Shown here piece after piece: positions 1 to 7,837 of a stretch of 40,677 bases of DNA. This DNA is from UKL13-3 sp964392775 (GTDB lineage Bacteria > Bacteroidota > Bacteroidia > UKL13-3), in NCBI GenBank assembly GCA_964392775.1, contig CAYMRD010000023.1, positions 1 through 40,677 of the forward strand, in the 5' to 3' direction. Position 1 is the first letter of the stretch, and each line of letters opens with the position of its first letter. The translations under genes and the position numbers were made by a program. A model generated the notes under the pieces. That model ran no database searches and had not been told where the DNA came from. It saw nothing but the letters and a program-made list of their open reading frames with translations.

Positions 1-322
1 AAAATTTAGACTCTCTTGTCTTAGGGTGTCCCATTGCACAAAACAGGAAACAGTTTAACATTAAGATTTACTTGCCTAAAAGCGGATAGTCAATCAGTTT
101 TATATAATTTGACTATGAAAACAGTCTCTTTGTGTGAAATCTTGTGGCTTCAACTGGCACTGAAACTCGTGCCTCACTACAATGCGCTCAGCCACCTTTA
201 CCGCGCAAAAGTCAACTTACATGAAAGCAACTCAAAAACAAATCAGGAAGCACCGATTTGCGGTTTCTTTTACCATAACCAGCTGCTCGTCTAAACTTTA
301 TTCAGATAGGGAAATCATGAGG
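1..322. other. left-edge region without a supportable gene
   Basis: I see no convincing gene here. An 86-codon frame on the plus strand (34-294) opens only with TTG; its first ATG is at codon 28, and the product shows no recognisable domain, signal peptide or ribosome-binding site. The minus strand over the same stretch is broken by stops after about 40 codons. The segment may be a decayed gene or plain intergenic DNA downstream of the Fic gene. Confidence 0.5.
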
Positions 323-365
323 TAATGAAACTGCGAGATTATCGCAAAATCTCGCAGTTTCATTA
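323..365. repeat. perfect palindrome at the 3' end of the Fic gene
   Basis: Two perfect 18-base arms (TAATGAAACTGCGAGATT at 323-340 and its complement at 348-365) flank a 7-base loop. The stop codon of the Fic gene lies in the outer end of the right arm. On the minus strand no T-run follows the hairpin, so it is not a typical intrinsic terminator. The core TGCGAGATT-N7-AATCTCGCA is shared with the palindrome upstream of the same gene, which suggests a protein-binding site as well as, or instead of, a terminator. Confidence 0.8.
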
Positions 366-1664
366 GATGTATTTTTTTATATTTCGGTCAAAGTGGACTG
401 ACTTTACAAAGTTTTGTTTTATTTTATTGACTTGAACCACTTCCAAAAAGCCGAGTTCTACCAATTGTTTTAAGTCAGTTCGGGCGGTAAAGTTTGAAAT
501 ACCGAAACGTTTTTCAATTTCTTTACTGTTAAACACTCGTTCTGCATCTTCATTGATAATCTTAAGCAGTTGAGCCATTCTATCATTTACACCCGGAATT
601 TTAAGGAAGCGGGCGGACTGCACCACTTCACGTTGTTTTCTATCAATGTATTCCTTTAAAGCGGAAAAGGCCTTTTCCATGGTTTTAAGGTGATAATGAA
701 TAAAATAGGTTAAATCATTTTCGTCACTCTCAGTATATAGATAAGCCTTTTCGTACTGGACCTTAGTTCCCTTAATAATTCTGGAAATAGATAGGTATTC
801 GGTTAGCCAATACCCATTTTTGAGCATATACCAATAAAACAATGCTCTGGCAGTTCTGCCATTTCCATCCGTAAATGGGTGTATCCAGCCAATCATAAAA
901 TGAATAATGATTCCTTTTACAATCGGGTGAATGAAGTCTTGTTGTTCCTCGTTAAAAAATACGCATAAGTCTTGTATCAGCTTTTCAAGTTCGGTATTGG
1001 TTGGCGGTGTATGTACCACTTCGCTTTTAATATGATCAACTACAAATATTTCATCATTGCTTCTAAACACGCCTTCTTCGCCTGTATCATCCAAGGTATT
1101 GTGGGTCATCAGGCGGTGAATTTGTTGTAGTGTTTCCGGAGAGAGTGGGTTGGTTTTATGCTGAACAATATGCTGCATGGTAACATAATTGTTCATGATC
1201 ATTTGCTCTGATTTTGTTTTAGGCTTCAACTCACGTTGAATCATATCTTTGGCCTGCTTACGTGTGGTATTGGCCCCTTCCATTTGGCTGCTGCTAATAG
1301 CTTCTTCCATAATGGAACTCAACATAAACTTGGTTTTGTCAGTTTCGGCAATGCCCGAGTTACTGCCCAACATGCCACCAATGTTTAAATCAAAATGATG
1401 AAGTGATTTTTGGATGGATTCAGTACTCATATACCTGAATACATAATTTCCAAAGTGTAATAATTTGTACCCACTTATACGAGAAACTTTAACAGCACTC
1501 CAAACATCCTTTAGGTCATATCTTTTAGCTTTTGCGCGCTGTTTTACCTTATCCCAATACATGTACTCATCCTGTATGGACTTAATTTCATTATTCGCAG
1601 TGAGCTTTGAATAAAGTTCAAATATCTTACCGTTAAGTTTTTCTTTAGGAGGTTTCTCTATCAT
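363..1664 (-). CDS. Fic family AMP-transferase with N-terminal inhibitory motif and C-terminal winged helix
   Basis: This is a 433-residue Fic protein; the family transfers AMP (less often other groups) from nucleotides to hydroxyl side chains of target proteins. The active-site motif HPFTDGNGR is intact at residues 262-270. An inhibitory-helix motif of the form [S/T]xxxE[G/N] is seen as SSQMEG at 125-130, N-terminal to the Fic core, which fits class II Fic proteins that self-inhibit. Residues about 370-420 read as a winged helix-turn-helix, as in many Bacteroidota Fic proteins, so DNA binding and autoregulation are plausible. The ATG at 1664 lies about 29 bases downstream of a long palindrome. 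No antitoxin gene sits beside it; the inhibitory helix is internal. The target protein cannot be read from sequence. Confidence 0.93.
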   Translation of the reverse strand: MIEKPPKEKLNGKIFELYSKLTANNEIKSIQDEYMYWDKVKQRAKAKRYDLKDVWSAVKVSRISGYKLLHFGNYVFRYMSTESIQKSLHHFDLNIGGMLGSNSGIAETDKTKFMLSSIMEEAISSSQMEGANTTRKQAKDMIQRELKPKTKSEQMIMNNYVTMQHIVQHKTNPLSPETLQQIHRLMTHNTLDDTGEEGVFRSNDEIFVVDHIKSEVVHTPPTNTELEKLIQDLCVFFNEEQQDFIHPIVKGIIIHFMIGWIHPFTDGNGRTARALFYWYMLKNGYWLTEYLSISRIIKGTKVQYEKAYLYTESDENDLTYFIHYHLKTMEKAFSALKEYIDRKQREVVQSARFLKIPGVNDRMAQLLKIINEDAERVFNSKEIEKRFGISNFTARTDLKQLVELGFLEVVQVNKIKQNFVKSVHFDRNIKKYI

Positions 1665-1683
1665 AAGCTTTCAACGCTTCAAA

Positions 1684-1731
1684 CAAAACTAGTAAAAATT
1701 GCGAGATTTTGCGAGAATCTCGCAATTTTTA
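1684..1731 (-). promoter_or_regulatory. Fic promoter with palindromic operator
   Basis: Reading the minus strand, TAGTTTTG (1691-1684) matches the Bacteroidota -7 consensus TAnnTTTG about 20 bases before the Fic ATG. Directly upstream are perfect 16-base arms (1693-1708 and 1716-1731) around a 7-base loop, with core TTGCGAGATT-N7-AATCTCGCAA. No -33 TTG is evident at the usual distance, so the palindrome occupies the space where it would lie. This position suits a repressor site, possibly for the winged helix of the Fic protein itself. Confidence 0.6.
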
Positions 1732-1806
1732 GATTGTTGCCTATTTCAGCCACCATTATGAGTTCGTTTCAGGCATTTTGTATGGCCTCCGAAATCACTG
1801 GATAAA

Positions 1807-2745
1807 CTAGTCTTCATAAATCCTCACCTCAGTAGCCGCATCGCCTTTTTTCCAGGCACGGTACATGCCTTCGCTGTTAAAAGGGAGTTCGATATTTCCG
1901 TTGGTATCAATAGCAACCAATCCGCCTTCGCCTCCAAATTTTACCAGTTTATCTTTTACCACATAGTTGCAAGCGTCTTTAAGGCTTAGGCCTTTGTATT
2001 CCATCAAACAGCTGATATCATAAGCAACTACGGCACGCAGGAAAAACTCTCCATGTCCGGTGCAGCTGATCGCACATGTTTTATTATTGGCATACGTTCC
2101 GGCTCCAATCACGGGCGAATCGCCTACTCGACCGAAGCGTTTGTTGGTCATGCCTCCGGTTGATGTTGCTGCCGCGATATTACCAAAACAGTCCAATGCT
2201 ACCGCCCCAACTGTTCCAAACTTTTTGCCTTCGAGAGAGTGTACGGTATGGTCTAATTGATAACCATCGCTGTCTTTGGTTTCGAGCCATTGCCGGTAAC
2301 GGCTTTCTTCGTAAAAATAATCATCGGGTTGAAACGTAAGGTTCATCTGACGGGCAAAGGTTTCGGCTTCGGCACCACATAAAAACACATGTCCGCTTTT
2401 ATCTTTAATAACTTTTGCAAGTGTTATCGGATTCTGCACATTGCTGATACCACTCACGGCACCGGCCTCGAGGGAGGCTCCATCCATAATGCTGGCATCC
2501 ATTTCGTGTGTTCCTTTGTTTGTGAATACGGAACCTTTACCTGCATTAAACAACGGGAAGTTTTCGAGTGAAACCACGGCTGCTTCAACGGCATCAACAG
2601 CAGTTCCGCCTGTAGCCAAAATCCGGTGTCCGGCTTCAATAGCCTCGCTCAATCCTTGGATGTATAAAGCTTCCTTCTCGGGAGTCATCAGGCTGCGCAG
2701 AATCGTTCCTGCACCTCCGTGGATGGCAATGGCTATTGGTTTCAT
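1807..2745 (-). CDS. isoaspartyl peptidase / L-asparaginase (plant-type, Ntn hydrolase)
   Basis: At 312 residues this matches the plant-type asparaginase/isoaspartyl dipeptidase family, which cuts isoaspartyl dipeptides and asparagine and matures by self-cleavage. The predicted nucleophile is Thr178 in the segment FGTVGAVALD, which would become the N-terminus of the small subunit. GGMTNK (197-202) and the TGHGE motif (229-233), both used for substrate binding in the family, are intact, and the N-terminal HGGAGT motif is present. There is no signal peptide, so it should act in the cytoplasm. The gene starts 16 bases after gmhA and is probably the last gene of the vapB-vapC-gmhA transcript; no functional link with heptose synthesis is known to me. 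Confidence 0.93.
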   Translation of the reverse strand: MKPIAIAIHGGAGTILRSLMTPEKEALYIQGLSEAIEAGHRILATGGTAVDAVEAAVVSLENFPLFNAGKGSVFTNKGTHEMDASIMDGASLEAGAVSGISNVQNPITLAKVIKDKSGHVFLCGAEAETFARQMNLTFQPDDYFYEESRYRQWLETKDSDGYQLDHTVHSLEGKKFGTVGAVALDCFGNIAAATSTGGMTNKRFGRVGDSPVIGAGTYANNKTCAISCTGHGEFFLRAVVAYDISCLMEYKGLSLKDACNYVVKDKLVKFGGEGGLVAIDTNGNIELPFNSEGMYRAWKKGDAATEVRIYED

Positions 2746-2761
2746 AAATTAAGTATAGAGA

Positions 2762-3328
2762 TTAAACGTTACGTTCAATATAATCAATCAGAGAGTGGAT
2801 GCACTTGATGTGAATCTCCTGCGCACGGTCGGCATAAGGGCTGTGTGGCGCACGTATTTCCACATCGCACAAACCGGCCATCTTGCCTCCGTCTTTTCCG
2901 GTGAGACCTACTACGTGAATACCTTTTTGTTTGGCCACGTGGATGGCCTTCAAAACATTGGCAGAGTTGCCGCTGGTGGAAATGGCCAGCAGCACATCAC
3001 CTGTATTGCCAACCGCTTCGAGGTAGCGGCTGAATACAAATTCGTACCCGTAATCGTTGCCCACACAAGCCATGTGTGAAGCATCGCTGATGGAAATAGC
3101 AGCCAAAGGTTTGCGATCGTCACGGTAACGGCCTGTGAGTTCTTCGGCAAAATGCATGGCATCGCACAAACTTCCTCCGTTGCCGCAGCTGATTATTTTA
3201 TGTCCGCTACGCAGGGCTTCGGTCATCAGCATTCCGGCTGCTTCGAGGTTTGCAAAGTTTTGATCATCCGCCAAAAATTGATTGAGGATGGATTGTGCTT
3301 CGGTAAAATGTTGTTTGATGCTGTTCAT
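2762..3328 (-). CDS. gmhA: phosphoheptose isomerase (sedoheptulose 7-phosphate isomerase)
   Basis: GmhA converts sedoheptulose 7-phosphate to D-glycero-D-manno-heptose 7-phosphate, the first step toward heptose for lipopolysaccharide or other glycans. The 188-residue SIS-domain protein is nearly the same length as the E. coli enzyme and follows it closely, for example SCGNGGS (47-53), MHFAEELTGRYR (58-69), STSGNS (117-122) and LTGKDGGKMAG (142-152). The residues matching the zinc ligands His61, Glu65, Gln172 and His180 of characterised GmhA enzymes are present here at 59, 63, 170 and 178. Its ATG overlaps the stop of the upstream PIN toxin gene (ATGA), so it is probably translationally coupled to that gene. 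No hldE or gmhB is in this window. Confidence 0.96.
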   Translation of the reverse strand: MNSIKQHFTEAQSILNQFLADDQNFANLEAAGMLMTEALRSGHKIISCGNGGSLCDAMHFAEELTGRYRDDRKPLAAISISDASHMACVGNDYGYEFVFSRYLEAVGNTGDVLLAISTSGNSANVLKAIHVAKQKGIHVVGLTGKDGGKMAGLCDVEIRAPHSPYADRAQEIHIKCIHSLIDYIERNV

Positions 3329-3699
3329 GTGGTTAATTTTAGGTGGAGTTCCTTGATTCCTTGAAACGTGGTATCTCTGGAAATCAATACGGCTTTTTTA
3401 TGAATCGCACTTGCAGCGATGATTGTGTCAGGCAACTTGCGTTTGTATTGTTTGCGAAGCTTGACCGTTAGATTAATAAGTTCCGGGTTCTCGACAAGAG
3501 AAAAATTGACAACCTCTACTCTATTGCAGAAGCGATTAAACTGTTTCAGTTGTGAGGCAGTGAGATACGGACTGGACAAATACTCGGCAACTGATATGAT
3601 TGAAATATATACTCTAACGGGCGTACTAATGATGTCAATACTATTTTTGCCTGAAAACAAGTCGGCAATTGCATTTGTATCCAGAAAGTATTTACTCAC
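3325..3699 (-). CDS. PIN-domain ribonuclease toxin, VapC-like
   Basis: This is a 124-residue PIN-domain protein of the usual VapC size. It starts MSKYFLDTNAIADLF, giving the first metal-binding Asp at residue 7; Glu39 in SVAEY, Asp91 in LPDTIIAA and Asp109 in ISRDT supply the remaining acidic residues of the active site. VapC proteins cut tRNA or rRNA when freed from their antitoxin. The upstream gene overlaps by 8 bases and encodes a small antitoxin-like protein, while the downstream gmhA start overlaps this stop as ATGA. The gene is intact. The PIN assignment is firm; the RNA target is unknown. Confidence 0.9.
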   Translation of the reverse strand: MSKYFLDTNAIADLFSGKNSIDIISTPVRVYISIISVAEYLSSPYLTASQLKQFNRFCNRVEVVNFSLVENPELINLTVKLRKQYKRKLPDTIIAASAIHKKAVLISRDTTFQGIKELHLKLTT

Positions 3700-3898
3700 T
3701 CCACTCGGCTCTTAGTTTTTGTTGAAATTCAAGAGAGTCTCCTTTAAAAGGTATGGTGCCGAAAAATTCAGATAAATCCACCTTTTTGTCTTTAGTAGTA
3801 TGCTCCTCAAGTATAGCTAACACTTGCTCCAATAGTTTTTCGTTGCTGATATGATCAACTTCAGATTTGATTCGCTTTTTTAATTGCAGTACTGTCAT
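3692..3898 (-). CDS. antitoxin of the PIN toxin (VapB-like)
   Basis: A 68-residue protein is encoded immediately upstream of the PIN toxin, overlapping it by 8 bases, which is the standard antitoxin-toxin arrangement. The N-terminal part (MTVLQLKKRIKSEVDHISN) is helical, and the C-terminal part with FFGTIPF and the tail LRAEWSE resembles the toxin-wrapping peptide of antitoxins paired with PIN proteins in Bacteroidota. I do not recognise a canonical AbrB, RHH or Phd domain by eye, so the DNA-binding fold is uncertain. The role is inferred from size, position and overlap. Confidence 0.75.
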   Translation of the reverse strand: MTVLQLKKRIKSEVDHISNEKLLEQVLAILEEHTTKDKKVDLSEFFGTIPFKGDSLEFQQKLRAEWSE

Positions 3899-3920
3899 CT
3901 ACTTTTGAATTACTGTAGCT

Positions 3921-3953
3921 CAAATATACTAATTATTTTTTCGCTGCGTCAAA
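3921..3953 (-). promoter_or_regulatory. promoter of the vapBC-like/gmhA/asparaginase operon
   Basis: On the minus strand TATATTTG (3928-3921) is a perfect -7 box, with TTTG (3953-3950) 21 bases upstream as a possible -33 box. The predicted start of transcription falls about 20 bases before the antitoxin ATG. The promoter overlaps the last codons and stop of dsbD, so this operon can be expressed separately from dsbD. Confidence 0.55.
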
Positions 3954-6062
3954 AGCTTGTTTTCCGGCATCTAAAAAATTAATAAATTTTTGCTCATCGG
4001 TATCAAAAAAGTTGGGTCCCGAGAGTTGTTGTTCGTTGGCATCAATCACCACATACTGGGGTTGTGCGCTAAAATTGTATTTGCTGATTTGCAGGTCCTG
4101 ATTCTGCTCGCCAATGGTCTTTTTAACCTTGCCATCACGTGGCGAAGTATACCAGTCGCTTTCAGGTAATTCTTTGCGCTCATCGGCATACAAACTCACG
4201 ATGATAAAATCATTTTGCAAACGTTTTAATACTTCCGGTTTCGACCATACATATTCTTCCATTTTGCGGCAGTTTACACAGGCATGTCCGGTAAAGTCAA
4301 TGAAGATAGGTTTGCCTTGTTTTTTCGATTCGGCAAGTGCCTGCTTGTAGTCAAAATAACCGGTGAGCCCGTGCGGTAAATGCAGGAAGTCGGCATGTTT
4401 GATATTGCTGTTTGATTCGTTGGTATGCTGATTGGCTGAAGAAGAAGATGCGTTTGCACCAATTACAAAATCCTGTGTTTGAATAGGAGGCAATAAACCC
4501 GACAATCCTTTGAGCGGAGCGCCAAACAATCCCGGAATCATATATACACCAAACGTAAAGGATGCCAGAGCCAAAACAAAACGTGGCACACTTACATAAG
4601 GCATATCACTATCGTGGCTAAACTTAAGTTTGCCCAACAGATACATACCCAATAAGAATGAAATCACTATCCAGATGGAGAGGTAAATTTCACGGTCTAA
4701 AATGCCCCAATGGTAAACCACATCGGCAGTGCTTAAAAACTTAAAGGCAAAAGCAATTTCCACAAATCCCAAAACCACTTTTACCGAGTTTAGCCACCCA
4801 CCCGATTTTGGCAGGTTGGATAAAAAGCTTGGGAAGATGGCAAATAAGGTAAATGGCAATGCCAAACCTGCACCAAATGCAGCCATACCCAATAAGGGTT
4901 TGGTGAATTTACCGCCTACCGCTTCAATCAATAAACTGCCCACAATAGGGCCGGTACAACTAAATGAAACCAGTACCAATGTAAAGGCCATAAAGAAAAT
5001 ACCCGTAAAGCTACCCATGCTCGATTTTGAATCAATTTTGTTGACAAATGCATGTGGCAGGGTGATTTCAAACGCACCCAGAAAAGATGCTGCAAATACC
5101 AGGAAAATTACAAAAAACAACAAGTTAGGTATCCAGTGTGTGCTGAGCCAGTTTCCAAAATCAGGTCCAAGACCGAAAAAGGCAAACAGCAATCCGAGTG
5201 ATGCATAAATCCCTATGATTGAAAGTCCGAAAGTGGATGCTCTGCGAATACCTTGTGCACGGGTTTCACTTTTTTTGGTGAAGAACGAAACGGTCATCGG
5301 TAACATCGGGAATACGCAAGGTGTTGCTACTGCTACCAATCCACCAACCAGGGCAAGCAATAAAAAAGTAAGAAAACTTTCTTCGGTTTTCGGTGCTTCA
5401 CTCTCGGTTTTCGGTTTGTTGTTTTCGGCTGTTGCTGCCATTACAACGGCACTGTCAACAGGTGGTTGTGCACCGCTGACTGCTGACTGCTGACTGCTAA
5501 CAGCCGCCTGCCCGCTGCCCGCTGCTGACTGCTGACCTTCTGCTGTGGCCGTATTCTTAACCGTAAACAATCCTTTTACATCATAATTTTGTTCGAACGG
5601 AGGCATGCATACTCCGGTAATTTCCGAACATTCCTGAAAATACAATGAGACGCTGATTTTTGGATCAACACTCAATATTTTTATTTTTTGTTTGAAGACT
5701 CCTTTGCCGGTAAATACTGAAACATCACCGCCCCATACTTCTTCAAAATGTTTTTTGGAGCCTATGGGTGTAACTTTTCCAACCGTTTCATAAGACGGAT
5801 GTTTGGTGAACAGAATCTCTGCCGCAATCGGTCCGAGGTTCGGATCAAAATCGTTGGAGTACATATACCAGTCCTTTTCAATCTCACTGGTCAGGGTAAG
5901 TGTCACCACGTCCCCAATGGTTACTTCCTTTTTATCGGCTGTAATTTTCCATTCCGGTGTTTTTTTGAGTACAGACGGTTGCTGGTGCAATTGCGCAAAT
6001 AGCATATTGCTAAGTCCGGATAGCAGAACAAGAACCAACCAATTGAATGATAATTTTTGCAT
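3933..6062 (-). CDS. dsbD: thiol:disulfide interchange protein DsbD
   Basis: DsbD moves electrons from cytoplasmic thioredoxin across the inner membrane to periplasmic thiols. I use the ATG at 6062 (709 residues) because it begins directly with a signal peptide (MQKLSFNW... ending MLFAQ); the longer frame opens with TTG. All three parts are visible: an N-terminal alpha-type domain with the pair CSEITGVC, a polytopic CcdA-like centre with ATPCVFPMLP and SFSCTGPIVG, and a C-terminal thioredoxin fold with ACVNCRKME. All six redox cysteines are therefore present. Between the alpha domain and the membrane part lies a Ser/Gln/Ala-rich linker coded by nine 7-base repeats. It is monocistronic or read on into the operon downstream. 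Confidence 0.95.
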   Translation of the reverse strand: MQKLSFNWLVLVLLSGLSNMLFAQLHQQPSVLKKTPEWKITADKKEVTIGDVVTLTLTSEIEKDWYMYSNDFDPNLGPIAAEILFTKHPSYETVGKVTPIGSKKHFEEVWGGDVSVFTGKGVFKQKIKILSVDPKISVSLYFQECSEITGVCMPPFEQNYDVKGLFTVKNTATAEGQQSAAGSGQAAVSSQQSAVSGAQPPVDSAVVMAATAENNKPKTESEAPKTEESFLTFLLLALVGGLVAVATPCVFPMLPMTVSFFTKKSETRAQGIRRASTFGLSIIGIYASLGLLFAFFGLGPDFGNWLSTHWIPNLLFFVIFLVFAASFLGAFEITLPHAFVNKIDSKSSMGSFTGIFFMAFTLVLVSFSCTGPIVGSLLIEAVGGKFTKPLLGMAAFGAGLALPFTLFAIFPSFLSNLPKSGGWLNSVKVVLGFVEIAFAFKFLSTADVVYHWGILDREIYLSIWIVISFLLGMYLLGKLKFSHDSDMPYVSVPRFVLALASFTFGVYMIPGLFGAPLKGLSGLLPPIQTQDFVIGANASSSSANQHTNESNSNIKHADFLHLPHGLTGYFDYKQALAESKKQGKPIFIDFTGHACVNCRKMEEYVWSKPEVLKRLQNDFIIVSLYADERKELPESDWYTSPRDGKVKKTIGEQNQDLQISKYNFSAQPQYVVIDANEQQLSGPNFFDTDEQKFINFLDAGKQAFDAAKK
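5475..5537. repeat. heptanucleotide tandem repeat inside dsbD
   Basis: Nine contiguous 7-base units cover 63 bases: unit GCTGACT (five of nine, counting one GCTGACC), two GCCCGCT, and one each of GCTAACA and GCCGCCT. It lies in frame within the linker of DsbD, coding Gln/Ser/Ala/Gly-rich sequence on the minus strand. Because 7 is not a multiple of 3, gain or loss of one unit would shift the reading frame before the membrane domain, while three units keep it. Confidence 0.9.
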
Positions 6063-6083
6063 GTAGCGTATGTGTTGAACCGA

Positions 6084-6091
6084 CAAATTTA
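6084..6091 (-). promoter_or_regulatory. -7 box of dsbD
   Basis: TAAATTTG on the minus strand matches TAnnTTTG and sits 21 bases before the chosen dsbD ATG, which supports that start over the upstream TTG. A TTG lies 15 bases further upstream (6109-6107), a shorter spacing than usual, so the -33 box is uncertain. Confidence 0.45.
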
Positions 6092-6220
6092 TGATTTATT
6101 GTGAGACAATAAAGTTACAGGGGAACCAAGTTGCAAATTTGCACAGATAAGTATACACCTGTGGGAAAGAGTACCTTTGGGGATAAGGTTTGGCGGGCTT
6201 TGGTTGTTACTTTCGTATGC

Positions 6221-7834
6221 ATGAAACGAGGTCTTAAATTTTTCTTATTTTATTCAGTTTGCCTTTTAGGGTCATCAGGTGTTGATGCACAACCGGTTCC
6301 AACCACGGAGTTCCCGTTTAAAATGACAGTGGAGCAGTATGTTGAGAAGTATGCCCCCCTTGCTGTTGATGAGATGCATCGCAGCCGCATCCCGGCCAGT
6401 ATTACGCTGGCTCAGGGGTTGCTTGAGTCGGGCAATGGCAACAGCCGCCTGGCAATGGTTGCCAATAACCATTTTGGAATTAAGTGTAAAGCCGAATGGA
6501 AGGGCGAAACCTTGAATGAGGATGATGATGCTCCACAGGAATGTTTTCGCAAGTATCCTACTTCACTCGATTCGTACCGCGATCATTCTGATTTTTTAAT
6601 GAAGGGACAACGGTATGCATTTTTGTTTGACCTCGAACCCACTGATTATAAAAGCTGGGCGATGGGTTTGCGCAAGGCCGGTTATGCTACCAATCCCAAG
6701 TATGGTGAAATATTGATTGCTACCATCGAAAAAAATAACCTGCAACGTTTTGATCAGATGAAACCAACGGCTGTGGAAGTGAAAGAAATTGCCGAAGAGA
6801 AAAAGGAAATGGTGCAGCAACAGCAAAATCTTGTCGTCAATAAAATTCCGGCAACTATCGTAAAACCGGGTGAGAGTTACGCTTCTATTGCTTTGGCTTA
6901 CGATATGCGGGTATGGCAATTGTATAAGTATAACGACCTGTACAAAACCGATTATATCCATGCCGGTGATACGTTGTATTTAAAACCTAAAAACTACAAA
7001 GGTCAAGTGGCTACGCATACGGTTGAAGGCTACGAAACGATGCATGTCATCTCACAACGGTATGCCGTAAAATTGTCGCGTTTGCTCAAATACAACCGCA
7101 TGAAAGAAGGTCAGGAGCCGGAGAAAGGTCAGGTGATTAACCTGCAATCCAAACGTGCCGATTCGGTGGTGTTGAGGGTTGTCCCGATGCCGGCCATGCG
7201 GGTGGATACCGTTATAGATAACCATATTTATGAGGATCCGAAAAAGAATGTAGAAACATCGCAACCGGGCATTCCAAATAATGAGTACGATCTGGAATTG
7301 CATGGAGTGAAAGAAGACTTAGCATTTTTTCATACGGTACAACCCGGTGAAACCCTGTTTGCCATTGCCAAAAAATACAATGTACAGGTGGATGGAATCA
7401 AGGCACTGAACAACCTGCATACGGATGATATCAAAGCGGGCGTACGTTTGATTATCAATCCTAACCAACCGGCCATCCAACCCAATGAAGAGTCGGTGAT
7501 ACCGGGCTATCATCAGGTTCGTCAGGGTGAAACCCTGTATTCGATTGCGCGACTATACAACCTCAGTTTGGCCGAACTTAAGGCTTTAAATGAACTCGAA
7601 TCGGATACGATTAAAGTAGGAGAAGAATTGATTGTGGTTCCGCTCAATGGCGAAAAAGCAAAAGAAGAAATTGCCAATGACAATCCGGATGAACCGGTAT
7701 ACCATCTGGTGAAAGAAAAAGACACTTTGTACTCACTGAGTCGCAAGTATGGTGTTACACCTGAACAAATCAGACGACTCAATGGTATTATTGATAATAC
7801 AATTCCGGTTGGAGCCAAACTCCGAATACGTTAA
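6221..7834 (+). CDS. exported glucosaminidase with five LysM repeats
   Basis: The mature protein should cleave N-acetylglucosaminyl bonds in peptidoglycan, probably during wall growth or cell separation. I start at the ATG at 6221 (537 residues), which gives a clean signal peptide beginning MKRGLKFFLFY and ending GVDAQ; a longer frame from 6131 adds a non-hydrophobic leader. The glucosaminidase domain (PF01832 type) covers roughly residues 30-180, with LAQGLLESGNGNSRLA carrying the likely catalytic Glu and NHFGIKCK next to it. Five LysM-like modules follow to the C-terminus; the last three (HTVQPGETLFAIA, HQVRQGETLYSIA, HLVKEKDTLYSLS) are typical and the first two are diverged. The next gene begins three bases after its stop. 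Confidence 0.92.
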   Translation: MKRGLKFFLFYSVCLLGSSGVDAQPVPTTEFPFKMTVEQYVEKYAPLAVDEMHRSRIPASITLAQGLLESGNGNSRLAMVANNHFGIKCKAEWKGETLNEDDDAPQECFRKYPTSLDSYRDHSDFLMKGQRYAFLFDLEPTDYKSWAMGLRKAGYATNPKYGEILIATIEKNNLQRFDQMKPTAVEVKEIAEEKKEMVQQQQNLVVNKIPATIVKPGESYASIALAYDMRVWQLYKYNDLYKTDYIHAGDTLYLKPKNYKGQVATHTVEGYETMHVISQRYAVKLSRLLKYNRMKEGQEPEKGQVINLQSKRADSVVLRVVPMPAMRVDTVIDNHIYEDPKKNVETSQPGIPNNEYDLELHGVKEDLAFFHTVQPGETLFAIAKKYNVQVDGIKALNNLHTDDIKAGVRLIINPNQPAIQPNEESVIPGYHQVRQGETLYSIARLYNLSLAELKALNELESDTIKVGEELIVVPLNGEKAKEEIANDNPDEPVYHLVKEKDTLYSLSRKYGVTPEQIRRLNGIIDNTIPVGAKLRIR

Positions 7835-7837
7835 CCG

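Noticed and set aside
34..294. 86-codon plus-strand frame at the left edge
   Set aside because: It opens with TTG, has no domain, signal or ribosome-binding site, and its first ATG removes a third of it. Not enough to call a gene.
323..365. Ordinary intrinsic terminator for the Fic gene
   Set aside because: The stem is strong, but no T-run follows on the minus strand and the core is shared with the upstream palindrome, so termination alone does not explain it.
4729..5493. Plus-strand frames opposite dsbD
   Set aside because: They run over the conserved membrane domain of DsbD, and the products are low-complexity shadows.
5475..5537. CRISPR-like array in dsbD
   Set aside because: The units are 7 bases with no spacers; this is a simple tandem repeat.
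6172..6179. TACCTTTG as the promoter of the glucosaminidase gene
   Set aside because: It matches the -7 consensus, but no TTG lies at 18-21 bases and it is 42 bases before the ATG; TACTTTCG at 6208-6215 competes. Left uncalled.
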